NCBI RefSeq assembly: GCF_037996825.1
Contig: NZ_JBBNAC010000001.1
Coordinates: 2,108,001-2,172,000, forward strand
Source of the DNA: Bdellovibrio sp. BCCA
Lineage (GTDB): Bacteria > Bdellovibrionota > Bdellovibrionia > Bdellovibrionales > Bdellovibrionaceae
DNA length: 64,000 nt
Direction of reading: 5' to 3'
In this document: in pieces, positions 8,037 to 16,987 of the stretch
How the letters are laid out: every line of letters begins with the position of its first letter
How positions within the stretch are numbered: position 1 is the first letter of the stretch
The notes under the pieces: model-generated
Seen by the model: the letters and a program-made list of their open reading frames with translations, nothing else
Database searches by the model: none
Told to the model about the DNA's origin: nothing
Program-made: the position numbers and the translations under genes

Positions 8037-9662
8037 TTAGTGAGTTTGAAGAGCCGCGTTAACCGCTGCTTCCGCATTCACCAGACCTGAACCGTATTCG
8101 TTAGCAGTGTTAGGTCCCAAAGGTTGAGCTGTTTGCTTCAAGATTGCTTTTACTTGAGCGCCAGTCAAAGACTTGTTCGCCGCTTTCATCAATGCAACCA
8201 CACCAGATACGTGAGGAGTTGCCATTGAAGTACCGTCAAACGCTGCGTAGTCAGTAGCCATCGTTTGCAAAGTCGCTTTAACAGTTTGACCTGCAGCGAT
8301 TTGTTTTACGATTTCTTGACCTACAGTTTGTTCGATCATGAATACCGCGATTGGAAGAACAGAACCGTCTTCAGTCAATGCACCTTGGATCAAACCCGGA
8401 GCGTTGTTGTAGATAACTGCACCCAAAGCACCTGCTTTAATAGCGTTATCAACTTTTTCAGAGAACTTGATTTCGCCACGAGCGATCAAAGCGTATTTAC
8501 CTTTAACATCGATTTTCGCGAAGTCTTCAGCTTTACCAAGACCTGCTGGAACAAGAACGTTTGTCTCAGGAGTCAAAAGTTCTTTCGCGCCTTGGAAAGT
8601 AGAAGCGTTTACTTTACCAGCTTTAGTGCCGATAGAGATTTCAACAGAAGCCTCGCGGCCTGTTCCTTGTGGTACAGAAGAAACTACTGCAACACCCGGA
8701 GCAACAACTGCAAGCTCTGGACCCCATTGAGAGAAGTCTGCTTTTTTAAGAGTATTGTCGATAGCGCCAACTGCGATCACTGTTGGAAGAGCTGCTGGAT
8801 AAGAAACTTTGTTAGTTCCGTTGTTACCAGAAGCTGCTACTACTGTAACACCTGCTTTGTCAGCTTTGTTAACAGCATCGCGCTCAGCAGGAGTCGACCA
8901 TGCGCCACCCAAAGACATAGAGATTACGTCTACTTTTTCTTGGATACCCCAGTTGATACCTTGAGCGATAGCGATGTTAGAGCAACCGTTCTCAGCACAT
9001 ACGCGACCTGCCAAGATTTTTGCTTTTGGAGCTACACCAGTGAAACCTGTTTTATCAAGAACACCAGCGATTGTACCCGCTACGTGTGTACCGTGACCAA
9101 CGTGGTCTGTGAAATCAGAACCATTAGAGTCACCTGTGAAGTCTTGACCTTTTTCAAAGTTTGCAGCCAATGAAGGGTGAGCCTGGTCGATACCAGTATC
9201 AAGTACTAGAACGCGAGCGCCTTCACCTTTTTTAGCAGCTGCCCATGCTTGAGGAGCTTTTACAGCGTAGATACCCCAAGGAGTTCTTTGACCTACTTTT
9301 TGTTGAGATGTTTTCTTAGCCGCTGCCAAGAAACCTTTTACTGGACGTGGAGCTTCGTGGAAGATTTCTTTTTCAACGTAAGCTACAGCAGGATTTGCTT
9401 TAAGTTTTGTAACTTCAGCGTCATCCTTAGTGTTGATGATGAGTGTGTTCAAATTTTCAAGGCTGTCTTCAACTTGGCCTTCTACAGCAGCTGGTTGGCC
9501 GCCCAATTTGAATCCCTTAAGTGCATAAGACCCCTTCATCTTATACGCCATGTGTGCTGATTTGAAAGATTCTTTGTCTTTCATGATTACGATCACGCGC
9601 TCTGCATGAGCTGCTGTCGCAAACAACACTGATAGGATAAGTGCAAACACGTTGCGTTTCAT
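8037..9662 (-). CDS. secreted subtilisin-like serine protease (S8) with PA-domain insert
   Basis: The 541-residue preproprotein has a signal peptide (1-20, ending AHA), an I9 inhibitor-like propeptide (about 21-100), then the S8 domain with Asp155 (VLDTGID), His190 (HGTHVAG), oxyanion Asn280 (ASGNNG) and Ser479 (GTSMATPH). A protease-associated (PA) domain of about 110 residues is inserted between the oxyanion region and the catalytic Ser (about 345-450), as in lactocepin and vibriolysin-type subtilases. It should be an exported endoprotease, and in a predatory bacterium probably acts on prey or environmental protein. GGGGGGA lies before the ATG. Codon use is strongly biased, suggesting high expression. 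Confidence 0.95.
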   Translation of the reverse strand: MKRNVFALILSVLFATAAHAERVIVIMKDKESFKSAHMAYKMKGSYALKGFKLGGQPAAVEGQVEDSLENLNTLIINTKDDAEVTKLKANPAVAYVEKEIFHEAPRPVKGFLAAAKKTSQQKVGQRTPWGIYAVKAPQAWAAAKKGEGARVLVLDTGIDQAHPSLAANFEKGQDFTGDSNGSDFTDHVGHGTHVAGTIAGVLDKTGFTGVAPKAKILAGRVCAENGCSNIAIAQGINWGIQEKVDVISMSLGGAWSTPAERDAVNKADKAGVTVVAASGNNGTNKVSYPAALPTVIAVGAIDNTLKKADFSQWGPELAVVAPGVAVVSSVPQGTGREASVEISIGTKAGKVNASTFQGAKELLTPETNVLVPAGLGKAEDFAKIDVKGKYALIARGEIKFSEKVDNAIKAGALGAVIYNNAPGLIQGALTEDGSVLPIAVFMIEQTVGQEIVKQIAAGQTVKATLQTMATDYAAFDGTSMATPHVSGVVALMKAANKSLTGAQVKAILKQTAQPLGPNTANEYGSGLVNAEAAVNAALQTH

Positions 9663-9682
9663 TTAAATCCCCCCGATTCCAT

Positions 9683-9703
9683 GGACTCCAACTATTGAAG
9701 TCC
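9683..9703 (-). promoter_or_regulatory. hairpin in the 5' leader of the protease mRNA
   Basis: The inverted arms GGACTTCAA and TTGGAGTCC (minus strand, one G-T pair, 3-base loop) form a nine-pair hairpin. It ends about 20 bases upstream of the protease ATG and just before its G-rich ribosome binding site. It could stabilise the mRNA or affect initiation, and this role is inferred from position only. Confidence 0.45.
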
Positions 9704-9998
9704 TTATGGAGGAGCACTTCATTTCAGGTTGTAAGATTTATCAAGACTCTTTTTGGAACCACCTACACTTTTTTTTTCGAGGCAAAAAAGTGAAATTTTC
9801 TGTCATGAATGACGTAGTTCCAAAGTGGCACCCCAGTTCAAAATTAGGACCAGAACGCGTCCAACTATTAATAACTCTTATAGAAGGTATCATTTATTTG
9901 AGGTCAAACTGCTTAATATTAAATCAAAGTTATTGATACTATGCGTCTTCATTTTCTTGTTTCCACGCAGTTTCAAAGTCTCTAAGACAGGGATCTTT
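9704..9998. other. intergenic region, no gene seen
   Basis: AT-rich spacer between the protease start and the 3' end of the glycosyltransferase gene. It must hold the protease promoter (minus strand), but I cannot pick convincing -35/-10 boxes. Short frames here lack ribosome binding sites and recognisable sequence. Confidence 0.5.
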
Positions 9999-10721
9999 TT
10001 ACTCTGAGCGAACTCTTCTCTTCAATTTGAGCACGGTGAAAAGCATCTCAAAACTGTCGCGCACGATGTGCACATGCGACTCTTCCTTATGCTCCCAGCG
10101 AATCGGCACTTCGATCACGGCTTTTTGAAATTTCATTAAGAATAAAATCAATTCCACATCCCAAGAGAAACGCTGCACTTGCAGACGCGGAAGAACTTCG
10201 GTGCGAAAGAAAGAGTCATTGCGAAGAAGTTTGAAGCCACACTGCGTATCTTTAAAGGGAAGCCCGATAAAAAACTTTAAAATTTTATTAAAGGTCTTTC
10301 CCATGGTCTGACGAATCCAATGCTGGCGGATGATGATATCACTTTGCGGGAGAGCGCGGGAACCCATCACCAACGCCGCTTGCGAACTGTGCGCGGCTAA
10401 CTTTTTTAACTCATCCCAGGGAGTTGCCATATCCGCATCGGCGATCAAAATCCATTCGGCAGAAGCCATTTGAAGTCCTGCATGAACTGCAGCTCCTTTA
10501 CCTTGATTGACTGCAAGTGAGTGCAATTTCAAAAGAGGCCAATTCTTTTTTTCTTCTTCCACATAGGACGCGGTTTTATCTGTGGAGCCGTCGTTAACGA
10601 CAATCACCTCTTGAATCACCCAAGGCGCTGGTTGCGCAACGAAAGAATTTAACACCTTCAGTGTTTCCGGCAAACGGTGCTCTTCATTGTAGGCGGGAAT
10701 CACCACAGAAATCGAAATCAT
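9999..10721 (-). CDS. family 2 glycosyltransferase (dolichyl-phosphate glucosyltransferase-like)
   Basis: A 240-residue GT-A protein with the GT2 start SVVIPAYNEEHRLP, VVNDGSTDKT near residues 41-50, NQGKGAAVHAGL near 72-83 and the metal-binding DAD at 95-97 (ADADMATP). The spacing and NQGKG block resemble dolichyl- or polyprenyl-phosphate beta-glucosyltransferases (ALG5/DPM-like), so transfer of a nucleotide-sugar to a polyprenyl phosphate is the best guess. There is no membrane tail. Its ATG overlaps the stop of the upstream 696-residue membrane protein by one base (TGATG), so the two are translationally coupled. Confidence 0.88.
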   Translation of the reverse strand: MISISVVIPAYNEEHRLPETLKVLNSFVAQPAPWVIQEVIVVNDGSTDKTASYVEEEKKNWPLLKLHSLAVNQGKGAAVHAGLQMASAEWILIADADMATPWDELKKLAAHSSQAALVMGSRALPQSDIIIRQHWIRQTMGKTFNKILKFFIGLPFKDTQCGFKLLRNDSFFRTEVLPRLQVQRFSWDVELILFLMKFQKAVIEVPIRWEHKEESHVHIVRDSFEMLFTVLKLKRRVRSE

Positions 10722-12811
10722 CAGTGACCGTGTCCGCCTTCAGAAGACTTGCCGACAGTCGAGCCCACTGGCAAAAAGAAGCTCAAAGGACTTGAGAAAA
10801 ATCTTTTTGCCACCGCTTTACGAATCGCACGACGTTGCGGAGGGTTGATGCCGCGTGCTTTGATGGCCACCCACAAAGCCATTCCAAAACTCACACCGAC
10901 GTTCAACGCTCCAATAAAGAAAATCCCCACGACGGCGCGCCAGAAGGCAGGCGTTTTTAAAAACTCCACACCCAATAAAGGCAATGCTCCTCCTAAGGTT
11001 CCCGACGACAAAGTCACGTGGCGAACATCCAAAGGAAGACCAATGAATTTCATGATCTCAGGGACCATTCCCAACATCACGCCTAAAGAAATATTTCCTA
11101 AAAGACCTGACATGTTTTTTTCTAAAAACACGGCGATGTTGCGCGCGCCATGACGACCAAAGATCGCGCGTAATGTAGGACTGCGTGCTAATGTTTTACG
11201 AAGAGAATGCAAGGCAAACCAATTGTCTCCCCATCCTGCGAAGATACTTGAAAGCCACAAGAGAGTTCCCGTGAAAGCGGCATACAGTACCGCGGGCCCC
11301 AAAATGTCGACAGAGTTAAAAGCATATTGCGCTTTCTGTGGTGACATCAAATGGTGACCGAACAACAGAAAAAATCCAGTATCAATCAACATCACGCAAG
11401 GAACGACAAACATCACGTTTCCTAAAACTGAAGCCACTTGCGAGCGCACCAAATGCACGATCTCTGTAACAAGATTTTCCATCCCCTCTTCAGTTCCGAC
11501 ATCTTGCATTTTTTCGGCTAAAGCTGGTGCCGTCATCGCGGGCTGTTTGGTCCCCAGAGTGAATCCTAACAAATGGATGGCCACGAAACTCAGAGCATAG
11601 TTCACCGAAGCTAAGAAGCCTTCCATAAATCCTGAAAGACCTAAAGCAATGATACCGATTTTGACGTACACCGTGATCGCGGTCACGGCTCCACCACCGC
11701 CGGCTGCTTGCACCATGTGACGGTATTGCTCTTTGGTGCGCGTGATATAATGCTCGCCTGTTTCTGCAGCTCGTTCGACCACCTTGCGTGCGAGAAGAGA
11801 AATATTTTGAGAGAACAAAGAACGAATGCTGCGCAGGTCCTGATTTTCTTCGACAAGTTTTGAAAGAAAACTTGTGACCTTCTTGCTGTCCAATTTTTCC
11901 GTGAGCAAAATTTCCAGAAGACTGTCAATTCTTTGCAGGAAAGTTCTAAGGCGAATCATTTGGAAAACAAGATTGATACTGACACCGAACTCATCCAGAT
12001 GCTTGTGAACTTGACTGAGCTCGCGACGGCATTCCCAGATAATCATGCGAAAGCGCGACGCTTTCTCCAAAGTTAGTGAGGTGTCACCAGAATGATACGC
12101 GTTTGTGAATTCTTCAAGTCCACGCACCAGCGCAAAGAAAGCGGAATCGCGAAAGTTTGGTTTATCCAGACGCTCGCGAATAGCCGGAGAAAGACCAATC
12201 GCGCGCACTTGAATCACCAAGTAGACCAGCGCATCTTCTAAATCTGACTTTAAACGGTTCCAATCGGTTTCATCGGCTTCTACTTCGTAAAAGAAAAGCT
12301 CCGCGATTTTTTCAAAGGTGACGTTATCAATAGATGCCAGCCACATTGGGTCATCTTTATCTGGGAACAAAGCCCAAAACAAATACCCTAATTCGTGATC
12401 CAAGGGCGGCATCGGTAAAACCTTCATCGTCATACGATCTAAAAGCTCACCCCAAAGACCCAACTCTTTTGGAAGACCCGTTTCCGTATAAAGCTCCAGG
12501 CCACTGACCTCATGCACGACTGTTCGCAAAATTCCTGCGACCGATTTCTTCCATTCCGGATTGCGATCAAGGACCATCAAAAGAAAACGCAGGCGCGCCA
12601 CCGGAAGACGGCCGGTTTCTTTTTCTAAATGAGAATCAACCGCCCCCTCGTAGCGAATCCACTGCATCAGCTTCACAAGCCACTGCAATTTGTCTTCAAG
12701 CTGCTTATTGTCTTTTGCCGACGCTAAAAGAACATCCAGATCACTATGGACCTTCCCACTTTGTTGGAATTTGATAAGTCGATTTCTAAACGCTTTAAGT
12801 TTTGTAAACAT
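10721..12811 (-). CDS. large membrane protein of the 'site-specific recombinase' (PF10136, Gcr-like) family
   Basis: This 696-residue protein has a long helical N-terminal half (about 1-365) and a C-terminal half with several membrane segments (about 370-670), including GFTLGTKQPAMTAPALAE and a late block VAIKARGINPPQRRAI. The pattern fits the family named 'site-specific recombinase' after a gonococcal entry. I see no tyrosine or serine recombinase catalytic residues, and the multi-span membrane domain argues against DNA recombination. An envelope function is more likely. It is coupled by a one-base overlap to the downstream glycosyltransferase, consistent with a shared envelope role. Confidence 0.72.
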   Translation of the reverse strand: MFTKLKAFRNRLIKFQQSGKVHSDLDVLLASAKDNKQLEDKLQWLVKLMQWIRYEGAVDSHLEKETGRLPVARLRFLLMVLDRNPEWKKSVAGILRTVVHEVSGLELYTETGLPKELGLWGELLDRMTMKVLPMPPLDHELGYLFWALFPDKDDPMWLASIDNVTFEKIAELFFYEVEADETDWNRLKSDLEDALVYLVIQVRAIGLSPAIRERLDKPNFRDSAFFALVRGLEEFTNAYHSGDTSLTLEKASRFRMIIWECRRELSQVHKHLDEFGVSINLVFQMIRLRTFLQRIDSLLEILLTEKLDSKKVTSFLSKLVEENQDLRSIRSLFSQNISLLARKVVERAAETGEHYITRTKEQYRHMVQAAGGGGAVTAITVYVKIGIIALGLSGFMEGFLASVNYALSFVAIHLLGFTLGTKQPAMTAPALAEKMQDVGTEEGMENLVTEIVHLVRSQVASVLGNVMFVVPCVMLIDTGFFLLFGHHLMSPQKAQYAFNSVDILGPAVLYAAFTGTLLWLSSIFAGWGDNWFALHSLRKTLARSPTLRAIFGRHGARNIAVFLEKNMSGLLGNISLGVMLGMVPEIMKFIGLPLDVRHVTLSSGTLGGALPLLGVEFLKTPAFWRAVVGIFFIGALNVGVSFGMALWVAIKARGINPPQRRAIRKAVAKRFFSSPLSFFLPVGSTVGKSSEGGHGH

Positions 12812-12852
12812 AAGTAAAGTTTACAGAATTACTTTTTAAACGCATCCCCTAC

Positions 12853-12869
12853 GTGCATTTAAAATGCAC
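12853..12869. promoter_or_regulatory. perfect palindrome between divergent genes, probable operator
   Basis: GTGCATTT and AAATGCAC flank a single A, giving a 17-base near-perfect dyad. It lies in the 119-base gap between the minus-strand membrane protein gene and the plus-strand redoxin operon, the right place to control either promoter. The regulator is unknown. Confidence 0.5.
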
Positions 12870-12930
12870 TGCGACGAAAGTATCTCCGCGCAACATTTCG
12901 TGGCATTAACGCACAAAGTCCTCATGTGCT

Positions 12931-13497
12931 ATGAAAGCCATTATGAAAAATGTTTCACTATTGATTTATATTTTCCTCTTGTCCTTGAACGCTCAGGCCC
13001 TTTCGCTTTCGTCAATCCAAGGAACGGATGTCGTCACCGAAAAAGAGCAACAGCTCCACTTTCCTTCGGAAAAGGCCGCCACAGTTGTGGTTTTTCTTTC
13101 AGCGAAGTGTCCTTGCTCGGCAAGCCATGAAGACATTTTGAAAACGCTCAGTGCTGAGTTTAAAGAATTTTCTTTCGTAGGTGTGCACTCCAATTCAGAT
13201 GAAGCTTCTGACCTCACCAAAAAACATTTTTCTGAAAGCTCTTTTGCTTTTCCGATTGTTCAAGATAAAAAAAATACTCTCGCGAATACCTTAGGGGCCT
13301 TAAAAACTCCGCACGTTTTTGTTCTTAATAAAAATGGCGAAGTTCTTTACCAAGGCGGAGTCACAGACAGTCACGTCGGTCCTAGTGCGAAAAAGAATTT
13401 TTTAAAAGATGTTTTAGAAGATCTTCGCGCAGGTAAAACTCCTCGCCACAAAGAGGGCCGTGCACTGGGTTGTTATATCCAAAGGGAGGACGACTGA
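12931..13497 (+). CDS. exported thioredoxin-fold redoxin with a CPC motif
   Basis: The 188-residue protein has an N-terminal signal sequence (about 1-23) and an AhpC/TSA-like thioredoxin fold: VVVFLSAKCPCSASH with Cys60 and Cys62, IVQDKKNTLANTLGALKTPHVFVL with the cis-Pro, and the C-terminal ALGCYI block found in periplasmic redoxins. It should act in the periplasm as a thiol oxidoreductase, or in Sco-like metal or cytochrome maturation, where a CxxxC or CPC pair can bind copper. It heads a four-gene operon with two FixH/YtkA-like proteins and a beta-barrel, and overlaps the next gene (TGATG). Confidence 0.8.
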   Translation: MKAIMKNVSLLIYIFLLSLNAQALSLSSIQGTDVVTEKEQQLHFPSEKAATVVVFLSAKCPCSASHEDILKTLSAEFKEFSFVGVHSNSDEASDLTKKHFSESSFAFPIVQDKKNTLANTLGALKTPHVFVLNKNGEVLYQGGVTDSHVGPSAKKNFLKDVLEDLRAGKTPRHKEGRALGCYIQREDD

Positions 13498-13925
13498 TGA
13501 AATCTCTTTGCGCCTTGCTTTTTTTATTGCTGCCTTTGGCCTGCGCTAGACCGGATTACATTTCTTCTGAAGAGTGGCAGCATTTGAACAATCCGGCAAC
13601 AGCCAACTCTTGCACCGGAGAATTTAAAACCGCTCACCTTTGTGCCATTTTAACTTGGACCAAAACCCCGAACAGCACTGAAGCGCAAGAGTTTGTTTTG
13701 GAATTACAAGGTGATGTCACTATCTCTGACGACCTGGCGATTATTCTATGGATGCCTTCCATGGGACACGGCTCAGCCCCCGTGAAGATCGAAAAGATTT
13801 CCGCCACTCAATATCGAGTCACCAATGTTTATTTTATTATGCCTGGCGATTGGGAAGTGCGCCTGACTTTGAAAAAATCCGGTCAGGTTCTGGATCAACT
13901 CTTTATTCCGATGATGGTCCCATGA
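13497..13925 (+). CDS. FixH/YtkA-like envelope protein, probable lipoprotein
   Basis: The 142-residue product has a hydrophobic leader ending PLAC (Cys16), an imperfect lipobox. It is followed by a beta-rich domain whose core, WMPSMGHGSAPV, is the YtkA/FixH-type motif (Met, Met and His could bind copper), and a late VYFIMPGDWEVRLTL strand. FixH is needed for assembly of copper-containing oxidases. The start at 13497 has GGGAGGA upstream and overlaps the redoxin stop. The next gene overlaps its stop by four bases (ATGA). It is paralogous to the fourth gene of the operon. Confidence 0.75.
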   Translation: MKSLCALLFLLLPLACARPDYISSEEWQHLNNPATANSCTGEFKTAHLCAILTWTKTPNSTEAQEFVLELQGDVTISDDLAIILWMPSMGHGSAPVKIEKISATQYRVTNVYFIMPGDWEVRLTLKKSGQVLDQLFIPMMVP

Positions 13926-14821
13926 ATTTATTGACGGCACTCTTTTTGACTTTTCTTTCTTCCGCTAGTTGGGCTGCAAGTTGCTGTGGTGGTGGTTTTT
14001 CTATTCCTGCTCTGATTTTAGGGGACGACAAAGCGCAAATCACCAGCTCATACTCTTATTCGTCCGTGAGTGATGATGTTCTTAGCAGCGGACGTTGGTT
14101 AAAGCGTGGAGATAATAATTTGTCCCAAACTTTGAAATTAGAAGGTGCTGTTTTGATTTCCGAATCCATGCAAGCAGGATTTAGTCTTCCGGTCATGACT
14201 AAATCTGCTGACGGCTCAGCCGATTCTTCAGGATTAGGAGATGCCGCACTTTATTTTGGTCATGAAACTTTTCCTGAAAAAGGTTATTCGAAATGGAAAC
14301 CTAAGGGTGTTACGTTTCTTCAGCTCACTTTGCCTACCGGAACATCTATTTATGATGCAACGGCGACTACCGCCAATGAAAGCCGTGGTCGCGGGTTTTA
14401 CTCCTTAGGTGCGGGACTGGCACTTTTGAAATCCTGGAAAGTTTGGGATGCCAATTGGAGCTCCGAGGTTCATCGTTCTTTTTCAAAAAATACATCCAGT
14501 GCTTCTTACGGTGGAAATATCGAAGTGACACCTGGCTGGGGCACTTCGCACACTTTGGGAGTTGGTTGGAATCATGGCGATTACCGTGTGGGAAGTTCTT
14601 TAAGCTTTCTTTATGAAGAAGCCATTCAAATTCATGGCGCCACAAACTCAGACGGTGCCGCCCAGAAAAACTTCACGCTGGGAATTTCTGGAAGTTATAT
14701 GCTCAATCTTGAATCCGCTGTGACTGTCAGTTATGCCGATCAAAGTTTGATTGGGAACCCTGTGAATTCAAGCCTATCAAAAACAATTAATTTAAGCTAT
14801 CAACAGCGCTGGCCGCGCTAG
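13922..14821 (+). CDS. predicted outer-membrane beta-barrel protein with CCGGG N-terminus
   Basis: The 299-residue protein has a signal peptide (about 1-18, ending SWA), then the mature start ASCCGGGFSIPALI, followed by alternating strands rich in Gly, Ser, Tyr and Trp, and a C-terminal strand. This suggests an outer-membrane barrel similar to putative transporter/porin families, though I do not recognise the exact family. The paired Cys at the mature N-terminus could bind metal or form a disulfide. The ATG at 13922 overlaps the preceding stop (ATGA). A longer frame from 13748 runs through the upstream gene in another frame and is rejected. Confidence 0.7.
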   Translation: MNLLTALFLTFLSSASWAASCCGGGFSIPALILGDDKAQITSSYSYSSVSDDVLSSGRWLKRGDNNLSQTLKLEGAVLISESMQAGFSLPVMTKSADGSADSSGLGDAALYFGHETFPEKGYSKWKPKGVTFLQLTLPTGTSIYDATATTANESRGRGFYSLGAGLALLKSWKVWDANWSSEVHRSFSKNTSSASYGGNIEVTPGWGTSHTLGVGWNHGDYRVGSSLSFLYEEAIQIHGATNSDGAAQKNFTLGISGSYMLNLESAVTVSYADQSLIGNPVNSSLSKTINLSYQQRWPR

Positions 14822-14829
14822 GAGAATAT

Positions 14830-15282
14830 ATGAAAACATTTTTACAATTAACTCTAGCTGCATTTCTATTTTTAGGCGCAAACAGCGCACAGGCACTTTG
14901 CGAACACGGTGATCATGGCGGCGGCGGCCATCACGACCACAACACTCTTTGTCCTGTGTATTTTGCACTGGCTGATGTTTGCGCCGAAATTGAATTTACA
15001 AAAGGTCCGTTGAACGGTGATGAATCACAATTCTTGGTGAAATTCTTTGACCATAAATCAGCTCACGGTGAACACGTGATGGTGGACCCGCAAAATATTA
15101 AATTGGATTTATGGATGAATATGGGTGGTCACGGCCACGGTTCATCGCCAGTGAAAATCGTTAAACAATCACAAGGCGTTTACTTCGTGTCCGAGGCTTA
15201 CTTTGTTATGTCGGGTCGTTGGAACATTCGATTTAATGTTGATGGTGAACAGTCTGAATTCACCGTCGATGTTCTGCCTTAA
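14830..15282 (+). CDS. His-rich exported FixH/YtkA-like protein
   Basis: A 150-residue protein with a signal peptide (about 1-22), a His-rich stretch CEHGDHGGGGHHDHN at the mature N-terminus and a C-terminal domain with LWMNMGGHGHGSSPV, clearly related to the motif in the product of the second gene of this operon. The His-rich start and Met/His core suggest metal (copper) binding in the periplasm. GGAG precedes the ATG, eight bases after the beta-barrel stop. It ends one base before the convergent KH-domain gene. Confidence 0.78.
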   Translation: MKTFLQLTLAAFLFLGANSAQALCEHGDHGGGGHHDHNTLCPVYFALADVCAEIEFTKGPLNGDESQFLVKFFDHKSAHGEHVMVDPQNIKLDLWMNMGGHGHGSSPVKIVKQSQGVYFVSEAYFVMSGRWNIRFNVDGEQSEFTVDVLP

Positions 15283-15609
15283 TCAGGCTTCGATACAATA
15301 ATAAGGAATTTCCACAACAGCGCGAATCCCTTTTCGCGCCATTGTTGCAGAGATGACGGCACGAATGCCCGTGATATTCTTACCCTTTGCTCCGATAATC
15401 TGCCCTAGGCATCTTTGGTCACACTCTACTTTATAGACTGTGGTCTTATCACCCATTGCAAAACCCACCGTGACAGTTTCTGGGTAATCCACCAAACCTC
15501 GGATAAGACGCTCCAAAAGCTGGCGCCCTTCTTCGCGATCAACGTCCGGGTTTTTGGATTCAGATCTTTTACGGATCACTTTGAGTTCGTTCGGGTCAGA
15601 CATGTTCAT
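15283..15609 (-). CDS. KH-domain RNA-binding protein
   Basis: This 108-residue protein contains a single KH domain (about 30-105) with the GxxG loop in GQIIGAKGKNITGIR, like KhpA-type proteins that bind mRNA and sRNA. An N-terminal region of about 25 charged residues precedes it. Two adjacent ATGs are possible (15609, 15603), with GGAG at 4 or 10 bases. It is convergent with the metal-handling operon and transcribed alone. Confidence 0.8.
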   Translation of the reverse strand: MNMSDPNELKVIRKRSESKNPDVDREEGRQLLERLIRGLVDYPETVTVGFAMGDKTTVYKVECDQRCLGQIIGAKGKNITGIRAVISATMARKGIRAVVEIPYYCIEA

Positions 15610-15850
15610 GCAACTCCAGATTTGTTTGCTACCGAACCTTTCGGCGTTGTAATGATGGGACTAAAGGAAAAAAGTAATACAGAAGTATTATTTCTACTCC
15701 TTTTGGGCGATCCCGATGGTCGCTCTAAGAAACACCAGGAAGTCTCAAAAATCTACAGGTCTCTTAGAGGACTATCTCCAATATAACGAATTTATTCTTC
15801 TGGAGTTCCCATAATTAGAATATTACAAGTGAAAATTCGAAGGAAACATC

Positions 15851-16690
15851 ATGGCTTTTTTAAGAGTTCGATTCATTTCTGTGCTATTCGTCGCTTCTTT
15901 GTTTAGTCTGGTTTCTTATGCGCAAGCGTCTTTAACGGCGGAAGACTCTTCTTGTCGTTGTGACATGAAAGTCGAAGATCCTTTAGAACAGCCGCAACGA
16001 TTTTCTTTCGGTAAATTCAATGGACAGTGTATTGATTCCTGCCGTTTTCGTCCTGTGCATATTTTCAAGGATGAAAAAACACTGCACCTGGGAAACATTC
16101 TTCATTATGGAAAATACTATGAAGCACAGATTCCCCTTCAGGATTTGGACAAAATCGAAGTGGGCTTTGAAGAATTTGTTTTTGGCGTTTATCACGTGTT
16201 TTTGAAATTCACTGTGAAAGAAAACTCGTCAGCTCTTCTTTTAAAAGAGCAGCTTCATCCCGAACATCAATTGCAAACCCGGTCTCTCGTGATTTCTTCC
16301 GAAGGCGTTCCCCCTAAAGATCATAAGTACAGTCTGTGGGAAAGCTTTCAAGGTCATTACCTCCTCGCCCACCGTTTGGTGACCGGTGATGAATTGACCA
16401 GATGGCTTCAAGAATACAAACATCCGGTGATTTTACACACGCTTCAAATTTCTGACACTCAAGTTCCGCAAATTTTCCATAGGGCTATTCAAAAGAGTGC
16501 TTCCAAAAAACTGCAAGACGTCTATCAGCTTTTTTCCAACAATTGCTCAACATCTTCTTTGGGATTCATTGACGAGACGGAAGCCCTTCGCCCCAAAAAC
16601 TTTTGGGAGAAATTTGAAGAATCACTGTCCGTCGCAGGACCTTTAGGAACCTTACGGATTTTAAGTTCCCACGGTCTTATTAAAGAATAA
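15851..16690 (+). CDS. exported protein of unknown function, DUF4105-like NNC motif
   Basis: The 279-residue product has a signal peptide (about 1-27, ending AQA) and a mature N-terminus with two CxC-type Cys pairs. The later motif LFSNNCSTSSLGFID (about 228-242) recalls DUF4105-type proteins, where an NC(T/S) motif is part of a possible cysteine-hydrolase site, and His residues (LLAHRL, HAVILHT-like region) lie upstream. The rest is not recognised. AAGGAAA precedes the ATG. A periplasmic or surface enzyme is possible but unproven. Confidence 0.6.
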   Translation: MAFLRVRFISVLFVASLFSLVSYAQASLTAEDSSCRCDMKVEDPLEQPQRFSFGKFNGQCIDSCRFRPVHIFKDEKTLHLGNILHYGKYYEAQIPLQDLDKIEVGFEEFVFGVYHVFLKFTVKENSSALLLKEQLHPEHQLQTRSLVISSEGVPPKDHKYSLWESFQGHYLLAHRLVTGDELTRWLQEYKHPVILHTLQISDTQVPQIFHRAIQKSASKKLQDVYQLFSNNCSTSSLGFIDETEALRPKNFWEKFEESLSVAGPLGTLRILSSHGLIKE

Positions 16691-16810
16691 CATCCTTGTG
16701 CTAATTATCAGGGACACCGTTTGTATTTTTTTGATCCTGTCTCTTTCTTTTTATAAATCGGACTACTCCTTCTATGCTGCTATTAAATATTTTTTGAAAA
16801 GGGAGAATTT

Positions 16811-16981
16811 ATGAAAAAATCCCCAGGATCAAAAAAAGCATCTATGAGAGCCTCTGCTGAGAAACCTGTTGAACGAAACAATAAAAAAGATATTCCTCAT
16901 AAAAAGGAACCCCATTTTGGTGGCGTGATTCACACACCGTCGGGAACTATCGAGGAAAACGTCGAAGAACAATCTCCTTAG
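16811..16981 (+). CDS. small basic disordered protein, 56 aa
   Basis: A short frame with a strong ribosome binding site (AAAAGGGAGA before ATG) encodes 56 residues rich in Lys, Ser, Glu and Pro without hydrophobic core, ending in an acidic tail. It lies six bases before the amine oxidase gene and probably shares its transcript. No family is recognised. It is the first of many small low-complexity proteins in the 16.8-29 kb region. Confidence 0.65.
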   Translation: MKKSPGSKKASMRASAEKPVERNNKKDIPHKKEPHFGGVIHTPSGTIEENVEEQSP

Positions 16982-16987
16982 ACGGGA

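Noticed and set aside
8265-9173. 302-codon open frame antisense to the subtilisin gene
   Set aside because: The subtilisin has full catalytic motifs. The antisense frame arises from its strong codon bias, has a Cys/Ser/Phe-rich nonsense composition and no ribosome binding site.
9706-9936. 76-codon frame in the gap upstream of the protease
   Set aside because: No ribosome binding site, no recognisable sequence, and it crosses the protease leader.
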